Origin: Chloroflexota bacterium
Lineage (GTDB): Bacteria > Chloroflexota > Dehalococcoidia > Bin125
Reading direction: 5' to 3'
NCBI GenBank assembly: GCA_026705105.1
Contig: JAPPBK010000043.1
Coordinates: 1 to 5,400 of the forward strand
Length of the DNA stretch: 5,400 nt
The notes under the pieces are model-generated. The model ran no database searches and was not told the DNA's origin. It saw only the letters and a program-made list of their open reading frames with translations. The translations under genes were made by a program, and so were the position numbers. How positions within the stretch are numbered: position 1 is the stretch's first letter; every line of letters begins with the position of its first letter. Below are positions 5,311-5,400 of this stretch, one piece after another.

Positions 5311-5400
5311 CGAGACCTCGGAGCCGCTCGTGATCCGGGTGTCGGACAGGACCGAAGGAAAGCAAGCCCTGGGGCCGGATACTTTTAATCAAAGGCTGAT
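5311..5400 (-). other. Scrambled 5' end of the peptidase gene
   Basis: The peptidase frame continues upstream of the ATG to SDTR (5335-5346), then loses family resemblance (ACFPSVL) and meets TGA at 5389-5391; no ATG, GTG or TTG lies in frame. A second frame reads PAPGLAFL (5355-5378), which resembles the expected 'GLvfaSD' strand, but it has TAA at 5385-5387. Removing 8 bases (5347-5354) would fuse GLAFL to SDTR exactly as the family pattern demands. A third frame is open to the window edge, with a possible TTG at 5390-5392, but its product (IRPQGLLSFGPV) does not resemble the family. This supports an indel-damaged 5' end, with the original start just beyond the window. Confidence 0.45.

Noticed and set aside
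5032..5388. Plus-strand 118-codon frame opposite the peptidase
   Set aside because: It is antisense to a clear family match, and the product has the Val/Asp/Leu-rich look of a shadow frame.

Overview
The window is GC-rich (roughly 60-65 % by eye) and carries bacterial genes with G/C-ending codons. The best hint to the host is the large soluble kinase-regulator fusion together with an FN3/SwmB-like surface protein and an Anbu-type proteasome homologue. I associate this mix with Chloroflexota (Dehalococcoidia/SAR202-like), but that is an inference from family knowledge, not something the sequence proves.

Layout. Positions 1-1436 are a decayed-looking stretch. A plus-strand gene (2-398) reads well only if one in-frame stop and two reading-frame changes are bridged, and it ends just before a 9-bp hairpin (408-440). 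On the minus strand, a secreted-type fibronectin-III protein (810-1436) stops early, and its natural C-terminal continuation (637-812) lies in another frame. A short unrecognised minus-strand ORF (287-610) follows it. Positions 1437-1608 form a divergent regulatory region. It holds two copies of GTCAC-NN-GTC exactly 11 bp apart, just upstream of a -10-like TACTAT.

Positions 1609-4041 encode the centrepiece, an intact 810-residue cytoplasmic protein: GAF, PAS, histidine kinase, receiver, then an OmpR/KdpE-type winged-helix DNA-binding domain. Sensor, phosphotransfer and transcriptional output are therefore in one chain. It starts with TTG behind a good Shine-Dalgarno. The 238 bp after it hold no gene but are rich in short inverted and direct repeats.

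An 85-residue orphan ORF (4280-4537, plus) then converges on an Anbu/COG3484-type proteasome-like peptidase (4657-5310, minus), with a two-hairpin spacer between them. The peptidase body is well conserved. Its 5' end, where the catalytic N-terminal nucleophile should be, is missing or out of frame within 5311-5400.

Working picture: the kinase-regulator probably senses a small ligand or redox signal through GAF/PAS and may autoregulate through the 11-bp repeats. The flanking surface-protein genes and the peptidase show signs of decay. Nothing in the sequence directly links the peptidase to the kinase.
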